A stretch of DNA of 64,000 nt. Source: Massariosphaeria phaeospora (lineage: Eukaryota; Ascomycota; Dothideomycetes; Pleosporales). Below, piece by piece: positions 30,949 to 41,251 of this stretch (positions within the stretch are counted from its first letter, which is position 1; every line of letters begins with the position of its first letter). The stretch spans positions 186,001-250,000 of the forward strand of contig JAADJZ010000025.1 in assembly GCA_011032825.1 (NCBI GenBank), in the 5' to 3' direction. Position numbers and translations under genes: made by a program. The notes under the pieces are model-generated. The model saw only the letters and a program-made list of their open reading frames with translations, searched no databases and was not told where the DNA came from.

Positions 30949-32427
30949 ATGGCGGACGACCAGTCTAAGAGTCGCAAGCCCAGATTCTTACGACCGAACG
31001 ATGCGACCGAGCCCGGAGACTCAGATCTCGTCCATCCGACGACGCTTCTCGAGCAGAACAACAACATCCTGTACATGCAAGATATTGGAAAACAGTACCA
31101 GCTGATCATCAAGGACTTCCAGATCGCAACAAGGGATGGCCGGATCCGCGCAAAGGACAAACAGATTGCCGAGATCACCGCTGAGCTCGAGGAAAAGGAC
31201 ACCCGACTGTCTACGGCTCTACTCCGACAGGCAGAGCTGCGCCAGAACGTGAACCAGCTGTCTCTCGTCAACGATTACCAGGCCGCTGATATCAAAACGC
31301 TGATGGAAATCGCTCCTGCTAACAAAGCACTTGCGAAAGACCACGATACCCGACTCCGCATTCTGGCCAACGAACTCGAGTCCAAGAAGGCGTACATCTC
31401 CTACCTGAAGAACGGTTCCCTCCTCATGTCGCTTCTCACCCGCTTCAACGCCATCGCCGACCCCTACGAAGTGCCCTCTCGCAGCAACATCTTCCCCTTC
31501 ATGCGCCTCCCCAGCGAAATCCGCAACCTCATCTACCAGAAAAGCTTCATCTCGCACTGCGCCATCGACATCTGGCCCACCGTCAACGTCGCCGGCAGCC
31601 CGTCCCGCGCCCGCCTCGTCTCGCACAGCCTGCCGTCCGGCACCGTCGCCCTCCTGCGCGCGTCCCGCCAAGTCCACAGCGAAGCCATCGGCGTCCTGTA
31701 CGCGTGCAACCAGTTCCGGTTCTCGGACCGCGGCGGCTGGACGCTGCTCGAGGCCTGGCTGACGAGCATCGGCTCGAACTGCCGGTTCCTGACGCACGTC
31801 TCGGTCGTGTGTCCCGAGTGGTGCTATAGCGACTACCAGCGCGACACGCCGTTCCACGAGGATCGCGTGCGCGCGTGGCGCGAAATGCAGCCTGTACTCG
31901 TGCGCTTCCACGCCGGGCTTGAACGCCCCGTCGGCCCCTCGCTGCAGCCAACCGTCGCCTTTCACCACGCCTCTACCATCCTGCTCAGGCTGCCACACCT
32001 CAAACACTTCGCCGTCGTGGTCCCCTACAACGCGCGCCTGCTGCCCCATAGCCTCGAGTACATGGCCAACCTGCTGAATTCCAAAGAGGCGAGTCTGCTG
32101 CCGCATGGAGGTAAGCCGGCCACCGACGCCAGGCTGAAGCAGCGCGTCGTGTTCCTGCGGCGTCCGGTGGCAGCGGCGCAGTTCGTGCGGCTCTTCGATA
32201 TGGACGATGATGTACGCATGGGCAGGAGCAATGTGATTGTTCGCGCGAGTGTGACGGGCACGGCGATTGCGAGTGGTGCGTATGGGACGGTCGCGGATGG
32301 CGTGTCGTATCATGTCGATGGGGGCGAGGAGGGATGTGATGAGTACGTGTATGTCCAAGAGCAAGAGTGGGGAGGGTCTTTTCTCGTCTGGCTGCTCTGG
32401 GTCGTGATGAAGTGTCTTGGGTATTGA
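30949..32427 (+). CDS. Coiled-coil plus 2EXR/F-box-like domain protein
   Basis: Single-exon protein of 492 residues with start context ATAAC ATG GCG. Residues about 25-160 are charged and heptad-like (KDKQIAEITAELEEKDTRLS and neighbours), indicating a coiled coil. From about residue 180 comes FPFMRLPSEIRNLIYQKSF followed by VALLRASRQVHSEAIGVLY, the 2EXR/F-box-like pattern seen in many Dothideomycete paralogues. The C-terminus ends in a hydrophobic stretch (FLVWLLWVVMKCLGY), possibly a membrane anchor. Function unknown. The fusion of a coiled coil to this domain suggests an oligomeric adaptor, which is inference. GC content rises in the second half of the gene (from about 31440), where third positions are strongly G/C. 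Confidence 0.8.
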   Translation: MADDQSKSRKPRFLRPNDATEPGDSDLVHPTTLLEQNNNILYMQDIGKQYQLIIKDFQIATRDGRIRAKDKQIAEITAELEEKDTRLSTALLRQAELRQNVNQLSLVNDYQAADIKTLMEIAPANKALAKDHDTRLRILANELESKKAYISYLKNGSLLMSLLTRFNAIADPYEVPSRSNIFPFMRLPSEIRNLIYQKSFISHCAIDIWPTVNVAGSPSRARLVSHSLPSGTVALLRASRQVHSEAIGVLYACNQFRFSDRGGWTLLEAWLTSIGSNCRFLTHVSVVCPEWCYSDYQRDTPFHEDRVRAWREMQPVLVRFHAGLERPVGPSLQPTVAFHHASTILLRLPHLKHFAVVVPYNARLLPHSLEYMANLLNSKEASLLPHGGKPATDARLKQRVVFLRRPVAAAQFVRLFDMDDDVRMGRSNVIVRASVTGTAIASGAYGTVADGVSYHVDGGEEGCDEYVYVQEQEWGGSFLVWLLWVVMKCLGY

Positions 32428-32968
32428 CTGATGGGTGCGTACATGCGTACCCTCTGATCGGGTTTTGGGGCGGTGCGATTGGCCGGCTGTATAATGCGGT
32501 AATGAGGCCTACGGATACTGTAAGTATGTATATGTGTTTGGGGCCGGTATGAGTACGTCTGGGGTGATACATTACTAGTGCTGGAATGGAAAACCCTTAC
32601 CTACCTCTATGGAACGGGCAGAGGTATGGTAAGCTACAAATGATAATGATTTCATCAGGCGAAGTCTCAGGGACCGAACCGATCGCCGAGTTGAAGGCAA
32701 GGTAATGGACACACACGCGATTCTAGCATCACGTCAAGAGGATGGTCCTACTCTTAAAACAGAGTCCTGCATACGCCAGCCAGCCTAAGTATCGTCGAAT
32801 CCAAACTGATATCGGCTATTTATCGCTTTTACCATACCATACGCCGTCCTGTCCCGTCTACACCCCAAGTGAACTTTCGACCATCTGCAATAAGACCTTT
32901 ATTGGCCCTGAACAAACCCACGGTATACCCTGCGATTCTCTAGCCTACACTCCCGATGAACCCCCATG
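32428..32968. other. Convergent intergenic region
   Basis: Between the stops of two convergent genes; nothing recognisable. An open frame at 32742-33041 has no motif. Confidence 0.45.
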
Positions 32969-33513
32969 TCATGACGATTTAACAATCCCCAGTATGGCGA
33001 AGATGAGTATGCCCAAGAACACCGAGCCGCCCAGGACGTAGACCAGTAGCTGACGAGGACGGCTGTCATGGGTGGGGTAATGGAGTTGGGCTAGTAGACG
33101 TCGTCGGCCAGACACGTTCGGGTTTGCACGGACGCTTCCTGGCTGTGCGGCGGTTGCGGACTTGGTTAGGGCTGCGGGTGGGGGGCGAGGTGGGGAGTTG
33201 GTGAACGAGGCGGGGTGGTGGTTGGCTTCGAGGTCGATGTCGAAGGGCGGGGGAGGGTAGGTGGTGGCGGTCAGGATTTCTCGGCGCTGTGCGTTGCGGG
33301 TCAGGTAAGAGAGTATGTGGGTGCGATGGTGCGATTTGACAAAATGAGTCGGTACAAAGGTGGAATTGTACGACATGAATAAGTGGACGGCGGGAATGGT
33401 TATCTTACACGTAAATCGGCGCGGAGAGATTCTACATAGCTCGCAAGGTCAGCGTCGTAGCTGCTGGCTGCATAAGGGGGTGGAGGCGTCGTGTCATCCT
33501 CTGGACTGGTCAT
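32969..33513 (-). CDS. Small Pro-rich tail-anchored hypothetical protein
   Basis: Unrecognised family. Exons 33409-33513 (35 codons, begins MTSPEDDTTPPPPY) and 32969-33286 are joined across a 122-bp intron (donor GTAAGA, CTGAC branch, acceptor CACAG), phase 0, giving 140 residues. The N-terminus carries a PPPPY late-domain-like motif that could bind WW domains, and a short amphipathic helix (ASYVESLRADLRRRE). A second Pro-rich stretch (YPPPPFDIDLE) follows. The C-terminus is a transmembrane helix (LLVYVLGGSVFLGILIFAIL) with a short KSS end. The layout (Pro-rich cytosolic part, tail anchor, two exons) is like the genes at 13563 and 15195. The first exon lies in an open frame too short to notice, but its codon and splice signals are good. 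Confidence 0.62.
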
Positions 33514-34501
33514 AGCCGGGTGTCCTTGGTGGTTGTTGACCATGTCGGTCGCCGATGGTTTTTTTCGTCGATTTGTGCGAGATGGTAAGGAAGAGAAAGA
33601 AGGGGAACGGAAGCTGGCATCTTGAAGAATATGACGAATGCCATGCTGAAATCGTGGTCGACTAGCTCTCTAGGAACTGGTTTGCGATGAGGACCCATGG
33701 TCACAGTACCGTGGGGCTGTCCGATGGAGAGCAATCGCCTGGGTTCCGGTTGGTCGGACGTCGTGAGAACGCAAAAGTACCTTTGTAACGATAACGCGAG
33801 AGATGAGAATATAAAATCGGGTAACCTCCCGACAATGGAATAATGAGGGAAGAGACAAAGTAAACGTCCCACCATGTATACCTTCCACGACTTATGGTGA
33901 GCGGCGCTGGTTGGTCCGCTTCATCGGTGACCGGAGGGGCTGTACCACCTGCGACAACTGCGTTTGATATTCGGCTGTGATGAGTTTCGCCATGTCTAAG
34001 TGACCAAGCCGCAAGGCAGGCCTGCAAAGTCGATGTGTGGTGTTGAGGCTCTACCAGGACTGCCAAGAGGGAAAGAGATCGGACGTAGCGCACGGACGCC
34101 GGAATTAAGGGCAAGGTGATGCTGACTCTCCACCTGGGCATGCGGCTCTCGCGTCCACGGTCATGGCCGCCGCGCTGCATGGAAGCTGGTCGAACCGCAC
34201 ATAGGCCTCTGAGCTTTGCCGCCCGACCGCCACCCTCGCCGCCGCAAACACACTCGCAACCGGTGATAAGAGTCACTCGGGGAAGCTTCGCCCATGCCGG
34301 CAGTCTGACGTCGACGGTCGCTGCCCAGGTGCTTCTGGCTCCACCACCTTCACAGCACACTTACGCCAGCTTGGCAACAAGCACTGGTAAAGGTGTCGTC
34401 AACCACGTTCGAGCTTCAACCCCGAATCACTGGGCTCAACACCCACTACGAGATCGCACAACCCCACGAGCCTCCCCGCCGTTCGCCCCCACCTCGCAGC
34501 C
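33514..34501. other. Divergent promoter region upstream of HUL5
   Basis: About 990 bp between divergent genes; open frames on both strands (for example 33701-34360 minus) have no protein features and run through promoter sequence. No TATA box stands out. Confidence 0.45.
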
Positions 34502-37500
34502 ATGTTCCAAACCTTCAGCGGAAGCACCCGGCGGCAGCGTCAGGTAAACCTCGGCGGCCGGAAGACGCACGCCTTTGGCAGCCCCGGCAGCGGCGCCGGA
34601 TCCCAGGCTGCCCTCGACCGCGCACAGCAGGAGCGGGCGCAGAGACAGCGCGAGCGGGACATATTGAAGGCCGCAAACACACTGCAGAGGACATGGAGGG
34701 GATATTCGAGCAGACAGCGGGTCGACGCTCTGTTGCGGGAGCGGTGGGACGCTGTGGAGGGGGCGCCAGCTACGACACAAACCGCTGTATCCTACAACTC
34801 TGAGGCCGAAGCGCTTGGGCAGCTGCAACACTTGCTCCGGTTTGCTCGACCCCGGAATGAGGACGACATCCGCCGAGTACGCCACTTTGCGTCGCGGCAG
34901 TCACAGACGGTGGAGACGCTGGGCATAACATCGAGCGGGCCGTGGCCAATGGCCTACCTGCGGCTTCAGAGGATCATACTCGCGGTTTTAGAACGCACGA
35001 ATAAATCGGCTGCTGCTGCATGGGACCGCTATGCCGACTACATCACTATTCTGCGCTTCCTGACCGATCAGATACCTAGCGAGACGTCCCAGCACGCCAC
35101 ACACTTCTACCGCACACTCGCCGACGTCGTCCTGAGACTATCGCCGGAATTGGAATCTTCGGCTGGGGACTCGCCCGCTCTGAGCCTCCTTTTGGCTACG
35201 GTCATGTCACCCCTGACCAAGGTGACGGGATACACTCTGAACGCGTACGAGGCTTTCGGCTACCTGTTCCTACCACTTCCGATCCTGGCGGCTGACTCAA
35301 CGTCACCGTCCACGCTGAGATTCCGGGACTCACTTGCTGACACCATCAACTACAAGTTATTAGCCAATGCCTTGGCCACTTTGTTCAAAAACCCCACCGA
35401 ATATCCACGTGTGGACTTGGTCGACATTCCGAGTCGACTGCGTCTCTTAGGCACCTTCATCTATTTCCATCGTTTTGCACACAACTTTAATACTTTAGAG
35501 GCTTACTCGGTGCACAAGGACTTTGTAGCTGTGGTTTCGCTGCTGTTGAATTCACTTCCGGTGGATACAATAGAGGGCCCGAGTAGTGATAGCGATGGAC
35601 CGATTGATCTCGACTCAGAGTCTGGCTCAGATGCCTTGAATCCATTTCTGAAAGAGCAGATACTATCACTGGTCAATCAGGAAGGCATCGGGAGTCTACT
35701 GGACGGCTCTTCGCAGTCCCCAGAAGCCTCAGAAGACGAGAAAGTGGAAGAAGCGAGACAGCTTGCAAGCTATGCCCTAGCCCTTCTTCGCTCCTTCCCC
35801 CGCCGAGGTGATGAGATTCGCATGCGGCTATACCTTAGTCCTCCCGACGCTCGTTCGGCGAAAGGCTCCCCGAGAAAGTCCCCGGCTATTCGTTACTTCT
35901 GGGAAGCGTCGAAACGATCGTCCGTGTTCAGGACCATCTTACGAGACTCTCGAGCAGCTATCGAGCTTCTTAGACCAAAAGCAGTATCTGACGATGTCTC
36001 ATCAACCAGGTATTCAGGGTCCTCAAGTCTCACACAGCATGCTTTCTGGCAAGCACCCAGCCAAGCTCTCGAGCGGCAGGCTGCCACGGCCGACGAATGG
36101 CGGGTTATTCTTGTCTTCCTCGAGCTGTACACGTTCGTTCTGAAAGTCACTGATGATGAGGAATTCTTTTCGAGTGGCTCTGACCCTCGCTCCGACCAAG
36201 TCCGTGATAATGCTTTGCCGCTATCGGAAGTGAAAGACTTGACGACATTTCTGAAAAACTTAGGCTTTACGCTATACTTTAATGCTTCAGATATCAATGG
36301 TTCAGATCAGCGCGACTCCAGCAGTACTGGTTTAAGTTTCTTCAATTCGAACTCGCTCGAAACCCAGGCCCAAAAAGAGCCGGTCGAGCCTTCAATTGGC
36401 GGAGTCGCCGGCTTGAGCCTCGATTATGTGAAGAACTTAGTGACGGGGCTCATTCGAATGGTCTACGAGCGCGATTCACGACGAAAGTTCTTGCCTTCAG
36501 ACCATTGGTTAATGACGTCGCGCTTTGACATGACTGGATTTATTCCCGCCGTCGTTGAAGAGGAGGAGAGTCGGCACAAAATTGAAGAGGAGGATGCGGA
36601 TGATATGGATGAAGAGGAGGATTTCGACGATACGCCCCAGCTTATTGGTACCGGCCGAGTGCAACAACAGCGAAGATTAGAGAGACTCCAACGGCAACAA
36701 CGCAAGGCGTCGAGGAGGAGGTACCTGCAAGCAGTGGCTCCGCGTCTGGAAATTCTGCAAAATATGCCATTCTTCATTCCGTTCACAACTCGCGTGCAGA
36801 TCTTTCGGGAGTTTGTAAATCTCGACATGGTGAGTTTTCCGCGTGTTTCACAGTTTGGGAAGTGCTAACGTACACGAGATGAAACGGAGAGGTGGTGCAG
36901 ATGCTGAAGCATGGAGATGGAGAAACATACATCGAAATGGAACAGACAAGCATACGGCGAAAATTCGACGCGAGCACGAATTCGAGGATGCCTTTGAGCA
37001 GTTTTACCCCCTTGGTGCTGAGCTGAAAGAGCCTATACAGATAACCTTCGTCGATCAATTTGATGCCCCTGAAGCTGGCATCGACGGTGGTGGTGTGACC
37101 AAAGAGTTTCTCACCAGCGTAACAAACAGAGCTTTCATGCCGACCGACAACCTTGACGTGTTCATCGAAAACGACCAGCGTCTTTTGTATCCGAATCCCG
37201 CGGCTGTCGAAGAGTACAAAGAGAAGATAAGACAAGCTGGCTATCTTGATAAATCGCCAGAATTCCGCCTTGCGGTTCACGAGTTTCTGCAACGCTATGA
37301 GTTCTTGGGTCGTATCATCGGGAAGTGCTTGTATGAAGGTATCCTGGTCGATGTCAGCTTCGCCCCTTTCTTCCTCCGCAAGTGGGCTTTGACAGGCGGA
37401 ACTGGTTCAGCACCCAATGAGTCCGGGTACCGGCCGACCTTGAATGATCTCCGCGACCTTGACGAGGCTCTATATCAGGGTCTCCACAAACTCAAAACCT

Positions 37501-38168
37501 ACCCTGGCGACGTAGCCGACTTCTCCCTAGACTTTACAGTCACCGACAATATTGTAGTCGATTACACCACGAACCCGAAAAAGACCAAAGCCATCACCAA
37601 GGAACTGAAGCCTGGTGGATCCGATACCCTAGTCACGAACCAAAACCGTCTCGTCTACATCAGCTACATGGCGCGTCACCGCCTGCAGAACCAACCCTAC
37701 CTACAGACGACGGCCTTCCTCCGCGGTCTCTCCACCATGATTCAGCCCAGCTGGCTCTCCATGTTCAATCACTCGGAACTGCAGACCCTCGTCGGCGGCA
37801 CATCATCCTCTCTCGACGTTGACGACCTGCGCCGCAATACTATCTACGGAGGTACCTACGTCATTGGGGACGACGGCCTCGAGCACCCCATTGTGCAGCT
37901 CTTCTGGAAGATCATGAAAGATCTCAGCGATGGTGAGCGCAGGGCAGTACTCAAGTTCGTGACCAGTACGCCCCGCGCGCCACTGCTGGGCTTCGGCACT
38001 CTGAACCCGAGATTCAGCATTCGAGACGCTGGGAGCGATCAGGAGAGGTTGCCGAGCACGAGTACGTGCGTCAATCTGCTCAAGTTGCCGATGTATACGG
38101 ATGAACGGGTGATGAAAAAGAAACTGCTGCTGAGTGTCTTCTCGGGGGCTGGGTTTGATTTGAGCTGA
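34502..38168 (+). CDS. HUL5: HECT-type E3 ubiquitin ligase, Hul5/UBE3C-like
   Basis: Proteasome-associated ubiquitin-chain-elongating ligase involved in protein quality control. Exons 34502-36829 (776 codons) and 36879-38168 are joined across a 49-bp intron (donor GTGAGT, branch GCTAACG, acceptor CGAG), giving 1,205 residues, normal for Hul5. The N-terminus has an IQ-like motif (LQRTWRGYSSRQRV, residues about 60-75). The middle is helical with acidic insertions (EEEDADDMDEEEDFDD). The HECT domain spans about residues 860-1205: EPIQITFVDQFDAPEAGIDG, GGGVTKEFLTS and FLGRIIGKCLYEGILVD, ending with the catalytic Cys in STSTCVNLLKLPMY. All catalytic-region residues I can check are intact. The acceptor AG lacks a preceding pyrimidine run, so the exact first residues of exon 2 are less sure. 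Confidence 0.94.
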
Positions 38169-38613
38169 GTGCAGTGGAGGTAGGGAGAAGAATAGATAGG
38201 GTGGGAAGGGCGGATAAATCAATGCATTGCCTTGGATGGGATCGATGGATAGAATAGTATTGGGCCTTTGGTCTATGAATATGTATAGACGACCACACAG
38301 TGTGCATGCACATATATAGGCATGCATAACAATAACTAGCATTATGGAACCAGTGTCGATTATTCAGTGATGGGATGGATAGGTCTCTTTGCTGCAGTTC
38401 CAAGGTTGGCGTTCGTTCACGACATGACTAGGCAGACGACCAATCATGCGACAGGCGCTAACTTAGTATGGCTGACGTTCATTTTCTGCACCAACCGCAG
38501 CCGCATCCATCACAACTACGATCAGAGCTGCATCGACATCCTCCATCCCTTGACCTCTCACTCATCTGTCGTTGGTTGACTCGCTGTCCATTGTTTCGCG
38601 GCTCGTGTAAGCC
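38169..38613. other. Intergenic region between HUL5 and the second FAD oxidoreductase
   Basis: 3' flank of HUL5 and promoter of the following gene. No gene or clear regulatory site seen. Confidence 0.45.
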
Positions 38614-40284
38614 ATGCTGAAGGCGGCGCGTCGAGCGTTAATACAGACGCCATCACGACGCAGTGCATCTAAGATTCTCCCGCAGAGCTTCGTCACAGCC
38701 TTCTGTCGAAGATCATATATTCCCCCATTTCCATCGCCTTCATCCAACTGGTTATATACGGCTATGGTTGTTTATACAACTATGGATTATCATCACCACA
38801 AGGTAGAGCTTGTCTCGAGACAAGTCAAAACGTTTTATGAGCGTGGGGAGAAATTCCGCATCTCACATGGCTCTACGAACAGCACACGCCCGTCTACTGC
38901 TAAGAATCAATCTAATATTGTCAACATTGGGCATCTGGATAATGTGATAAAGATCGACAAAAGGGCGAAGACTATCATCGTAGAGCCCAATGTGCCCATG
39001 GATCGCCTCGTGGAAGCCACTTTGGAACACGGCTTGATCCCACCAGTGGTCATGGAGTTTCCTGGCATTACAGTAGGAGGCGGTTATGCTGGGACCTCGG
39101 GAGAAAGCAGTTCATTCAAACACGGCTTCTTCAATGAAACTCTGAACTGGGTTGAGATGATTCTTGCTACAGGAGAGGTCGTTAGGTGTTCCAAGACTGA
39201 GCGCCCCGATCTTTTCCATGGCGCTGCCGGGGCTGTAGGGTCGCTTGGTGTGACGACTCTGGTCGAGATTCAGCTCGTCGATGCGAAAAAGTACGTTGAG
39301 GTTACGTACCACCCTGTCGGAAGTGTGGCGGAAGCCGTGAGAAGCAGCGAGCTTCACATCTCTGACCCTTCTCTGGACTACGTTGACGGAATCTTGTTCT
39401 CGGAGTCGCAAGGAGCGATCATTACCGGTCGCATGACGCATAGCCCGACCGACGGGCTGGAAGTTCAAACGTTCAGTAACGCATCCGATCCGTGGTATTA
39501 CTTACATGTGCAAAACCGCATCGCAAACGCAACAGAGCCAATATCGGAAGTCATCCCGCTGGCCGAGTACTGCTTTCGCTACGACCGAGGAGGATTCTGG
39601 GTTGGTGCCTCCGCCTTCGACTACTTTCCTTTCCCCTTCAACAATTTTACACGCCGGTTTCTGGATGACTTCTGCCATACAAGGATGTTGTACACCGCGT
39701 TACATGCCAGCGGACAGTCCCAGACGTATGTCGTGCAGGACCTCGCTTTGCCTTTCCGAACAGCCGAAGATTTCATTGACTACACCGCGTCGGAGTACAA
39801 GATCTGGCCCCTCTGGTTATGTCCACTAAAACAAACCTCTTTGCCTACAATTCACCCTTACGATACCGGGGTGCCGGGCGCCGACAAACCTCCTACGCAC
39901 ATGCTCAACATCGGTCTATGGGGCCAAGGGCCGAAGGACCACGACCTTTTCATCGCGCTCAATCGCGATCTCGAACACAAGCTACGCGAGCTAGGGGGCA
40001 TGAAATGGCTCTATGCGCACACGTACTATACCGAGGATGAGTTCTGGGAAGCCTATCCGAAAGAGTGGTACGACGAGCTTCGCAAGAAATACAACGCCAC
40101 GTCTCTGCCGACAGTCTACGATAAAGTCAAGATTGATGTCGAAGCTGAAAAGCGCGAGGCCCAGACCTGGGGACGGTGGATCACAGGGATGTGGCCTATT
40201 GGGGGATTTTGGGCTATCAAGAAGGCGATTGATAGTGGGACGTATCTTCGAGCGAGGGAGTCGACTTGGAAGACGAGAGAGTGA
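38614..40284 (+). CDS. FAD-dependent oxidoreductase, DHCR24/Delta(24)-sterol-reductase-like
   Basis: Intronless paralogue of the gene at 20720-22477. Full frame 556 residues; an internal ATG at 38764 would give 506 residues and aligns with the other copy's start. The extra 50 residues contain many Arg/Lys and no acidic residues (MLKAARRALIQTPSRRSASK), like a mitochondrial presequence. FAD-binding features: SHGSTNSTRP, VEPNVPMDRLVEATL, EFPGITVGGGYAGTSGESSS and LFHGAAGAVGSLGVTT; substrate-domain marks FRYDRGGFWVG, YIDYTA-like FIDYTASEYKIWPLWL, HTYYTEDEFW, SLPTVYDKVKIDVE. Sterol or other alkene reduction or oxidation is known for the family; the substrate here is not known. It probably arose by duplication, then lost or never had the introns of its sister. 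Confidence 0.88.
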   Translation: MLKAARRALIQTPSRRSASKILPQSFVTAFCRRSYIPPFPSPSSNWLYTAMVVYTTMDYHHHKVELVSRQVKTFYERGEKFRISHGSTNSTRPSTAKNQSNIVNIGHLDNVIKIDKRAKTIIVEPNVPMDRLVEATLEHGLIPPVVMEFPGITVGGGYAGTSGESSSFKHGFFNETLNWVEMILATGEVVRCSKTERPDLFHGAAGAVGSLGVTTLVEIQLVDAKKYVEVTYHPVGSVAEAVRSSELHISDPSLDYVDGILFSESQGAIITGRMTHSPTDGLEVQTFSNASDPWYYLHVQNRIANATEPISEVIPLAEYCFRYDRGGFWVGASAFDYFPFPFNNFTRRFLDDFCHTRMLYTALHASGQSQTYVVQDLALPFRTAEDFIDYTASEYKIWPLWLCPLKQTSLPTIHPYDTGVPGADKPPTHMLNIGLWGQGPKDHDLFIALNRDLEHKLRELGGMKWLYAHTYYTEDEFWEAYPKEWYDELRKKYNATSLPTVYDKVKIDVEAEKREAQTWGRWITGMWPIGGFWAIKKAIDSGTYLRARESTWKTRE

Positions 40285-41251
40285 AGCGCGTGAGTGTACG
40301 CGGTGTACGGTAGCTGTATGTATATGCCGGACTTTGTTTGTCTATGTATGTTAATTTTTCGATCAGAGTGTGCCATACCTAACCACACCAAAATCGACAT
40401 CCTAGCATTTTACAATTTCAAGTATGTAACACTGGCTCTTACAGTGCACTGTTTCCGTCTTTTTGTACTGGTCTGCGAGTTCCGAGCGAGAGCAAACATG
40501 CATTGAGTTGGTAATGAAAGAATCTGAGTCAGCTGAGCCTTAATTTCCGCCTGTAGACACACCCCTGGCGGTCCAATACCGGGAAATTTCTCCATCGCAT
40601 CAACATTGAACGCCGCCAGAGAATCTGGAAGCACTCACTCTTACGCTACACACTCACCTCGTGGTGTGGCGCACAATCCACTGCGCCGCTTGCGCAACCA
40701 CACCTTAGCGCCAGAGGTGTATATCAAATATAGACGTACCGTCACGCATGCGAACACCTGTTGCTGTGCCGTAGAAGGCGCTTTGACCCACGCCGTAACC
40801 TGCGCTGCGTCCTGGAGATCCGTACCCTGTGCTTAGGGGTGCATCTGATCGTCTGATTCACCGGCAAGGCGTGGTAGCCGCGAATAGCCTTCATCCGAAC
40901 TGGAGGACAGGTCCTTCAGCCCTGCTCGTGCCATGCTGTGTGACCGGGGAGTGGCACATTGGGGGCTGCTGCGGTCGATGCTTATAGGGGTGGCCTGAAG
41001 GTCCGCACCGCAGCGTTGAGCTGCCGAGTTGGTATATAAATCGTGGTCGCCTTGCGCTGATCAGACTTCAGATCCGTTTACCCTAATCGTAGGAGCCACT
41101 AATCTTATTTCTCTCTAGCATTTTCAAGTGTTCGTTGCTGTATGACCAGGCCTCTTTCTTGCGATTCGTTCTATCCAACTATCGTTTCCGAGCTTGTTAG
41201 TGCATAGGACCGTCTTGATCGAGGATATAGACATTGGATCCAATCGCGACT
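40285..41251. other. Promoter region of the MACPF-like gene
   Basis: About 970 bp, no gene seen. A good TATA box sits at 41033-41040. Confidence 0.5.
41033..41040 (+). promoter_or_regulatory. TATA box of the MACPF-like gene
   Basis: TATATAAA, about 210 bp upstream of the proposed ATG at 41252; a T/C-rich leader follows. A long 5' UTR would be needed. Confidence 0.45.

Noticed and set aside
31219..32364. 381-codon open frame on the minus strand
   Set aside because: Antisense to the coiled-coil/2EXR gene in its GC-rich half; no start context and no domain.
33701..34360. 219-codon open frame on the minus strand
   Set aside because: Lies in the promoter of HUL5; sequence has no motif, and the translation lacks normal protein composition.
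36843..36878. Start of the HUL5 second frame at 36843
   Set aside because: This part is the intron between the two HUL5 exons (GTGAGT at 36830 to AG at 36878); joining the exons gives a continuous HECT protein.
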